Position numbers and translations under genes: made by a program. Shown piece after piece: positions 6,441 to 6,583 of a stretch of 6,583 nt of DNA; positions within the stretch are counted from its first letter, which is position 1; every line of letters begins with the position of its first letter. The stretch is from contig CANISA010000089.1 in the NCBI GenBank assembly GCA_947470005.1, positions 1-6,583 of the forward strand, given 5' to 3'. The notes beneath the pieces are model-generated. The model did not search any database. It was not told the DNA's origin and saw only the letters and a program-made list of their open reading frames with translations. Source of the DNA: Legionellaceae bacterium. Its GTDB lineage: Bacteria > Pseudomonadota > Gammaproteobacteria > Legionellales > Legionellaceae.

Positions 6441-6511
6441 GCCTGTTGACATTTGATCCCTCGCCGGCGACGTGCCGCGGTTTATCCGCGGCATCCAGGA
6501 GATGCTGACAT
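6441..6511. repeat. GC-rich palindromic block, candidate dispersed repeat
   Basis: A perfect 10-bp palindrome TCGCCGGCGA (6461-6470) is followed by a perfect 8-bp inverted repeat TGCCGCGG (6473-6480) and CCGCGGCA (6486-6493) with a 5-base loop. The block is bracketed by similar words, TGTTGACAT (6444-6452) and TGCTGACAT (6503-6511), in direct orientation. It is far more GC-rich than its flanks. This organisation is typical of short intergenic palindromic or MITE-like repeats in proteobacteria, but only one copy is in view, so repetition in the genome is inferred. It is not an intrinsic terminator: neither strand has a T-tract directly after the stem. Confidence 0.45.
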
Positions 6512-6583
6512 AAAAAAAAACTTTAATTCGCACTTCAACCCATTGATAAATAAGATCAAACTCGTAAAATTACGGTTCCTATA

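Larger units (their letters stand above)
6286..6583. other. Gene-free region upstream of hemC
   Basis: These 298 bp contain no convincing coding frame on either strand. They should include the hemC promoter, but I could not find a -35/-10 pair with good spacing on the minus strand. The part nearest hemC has a nested dyad (6396-6423). Next comes a GC-rich palindromic block (about 6441-6511) embedded in AT-rich DNA. The last 70 bases, starting with an A9 run at 6512-6520, are AT-rich and featureless to me; a gene may begin beyond the window edge. Confidence 0.6.

Noticed and set aside
6446..6451. Perfect TTGACA as a -35 box on the + strand
   Set aside because: The position for a -10 lies inside the GC-rich palindromic block (GACGTG and neighbours), so no promoter pair can be made.
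6473..6493. Strong 8-bp hairpin as an intrinsic terminator
   Set aside because: On the + strand it is followed by ATCCAGG, and on the - strand by CGTCGCCGG. The nearby A9 run lies on the wrong side and about 18 bases away.

Overview
The window looks like a gammaproteobacterial chromosome segment of about 47% GC (estimated by eye). The evidence is the hemC-hemD-hemX-hemY order, an HD-type Cca, and an Orn that keeps the full DEDDh set. I cannot name a genus. A Legionella/Coxiella-like lineage is only a guess, prompted by the reduced HemY and degraded Cca domain.

Layout: positions 1-3032 carry four tightly packed genes on the + strand. They are the 3' part of cca (tRNA CCA-adding enzyme, cut by the window edge), orn (oligoribonuclease), queH (epoxyqueuosine reductase) and a fumarylacetoacetate-hydrolase-family gene. 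Junctions are an 11-bp overlap, a 3-bp gap and a 4-bp ATGA overlap, so they are probably one transcription unit. The first three concern tRNA maturation, RNA turnover and tRNA modification; the FAH-family enzyme is a metabolic passenger of unknown substrate. A 93-bp convergent spacer (3033-3125) follows.

Positions 3126-6285 carry the tetrapyrrole cluster on the - strand, transcribed hemC, hemD, hemX, hemY with overlapping or nearly touching ends. HemC polymerises porphobilinogen into hydroxymethylbilane and HemD closes it to uroporphyrinogen III. HemX and HemY are membrane-anchored partners of unclear biochemical role. The right-hand 298 bp (6286-6583) have no gene. They hold the hemC upstream region, with a nested dyad, and a GC-rich palindromic block that looks like a dispersed repeat.

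Most of the window is ordinary housekeeping. Its notable points are a HemY reduced to 144 residues with both natural ends kept, a Cca HD domain that has lost its histidine ligands, QueH placed beside orn, and a + strand that is G-rich whichever strand codes, with the FAH-family gene as an exception. I saw no sign of a novel defence, mobile or signalling system.
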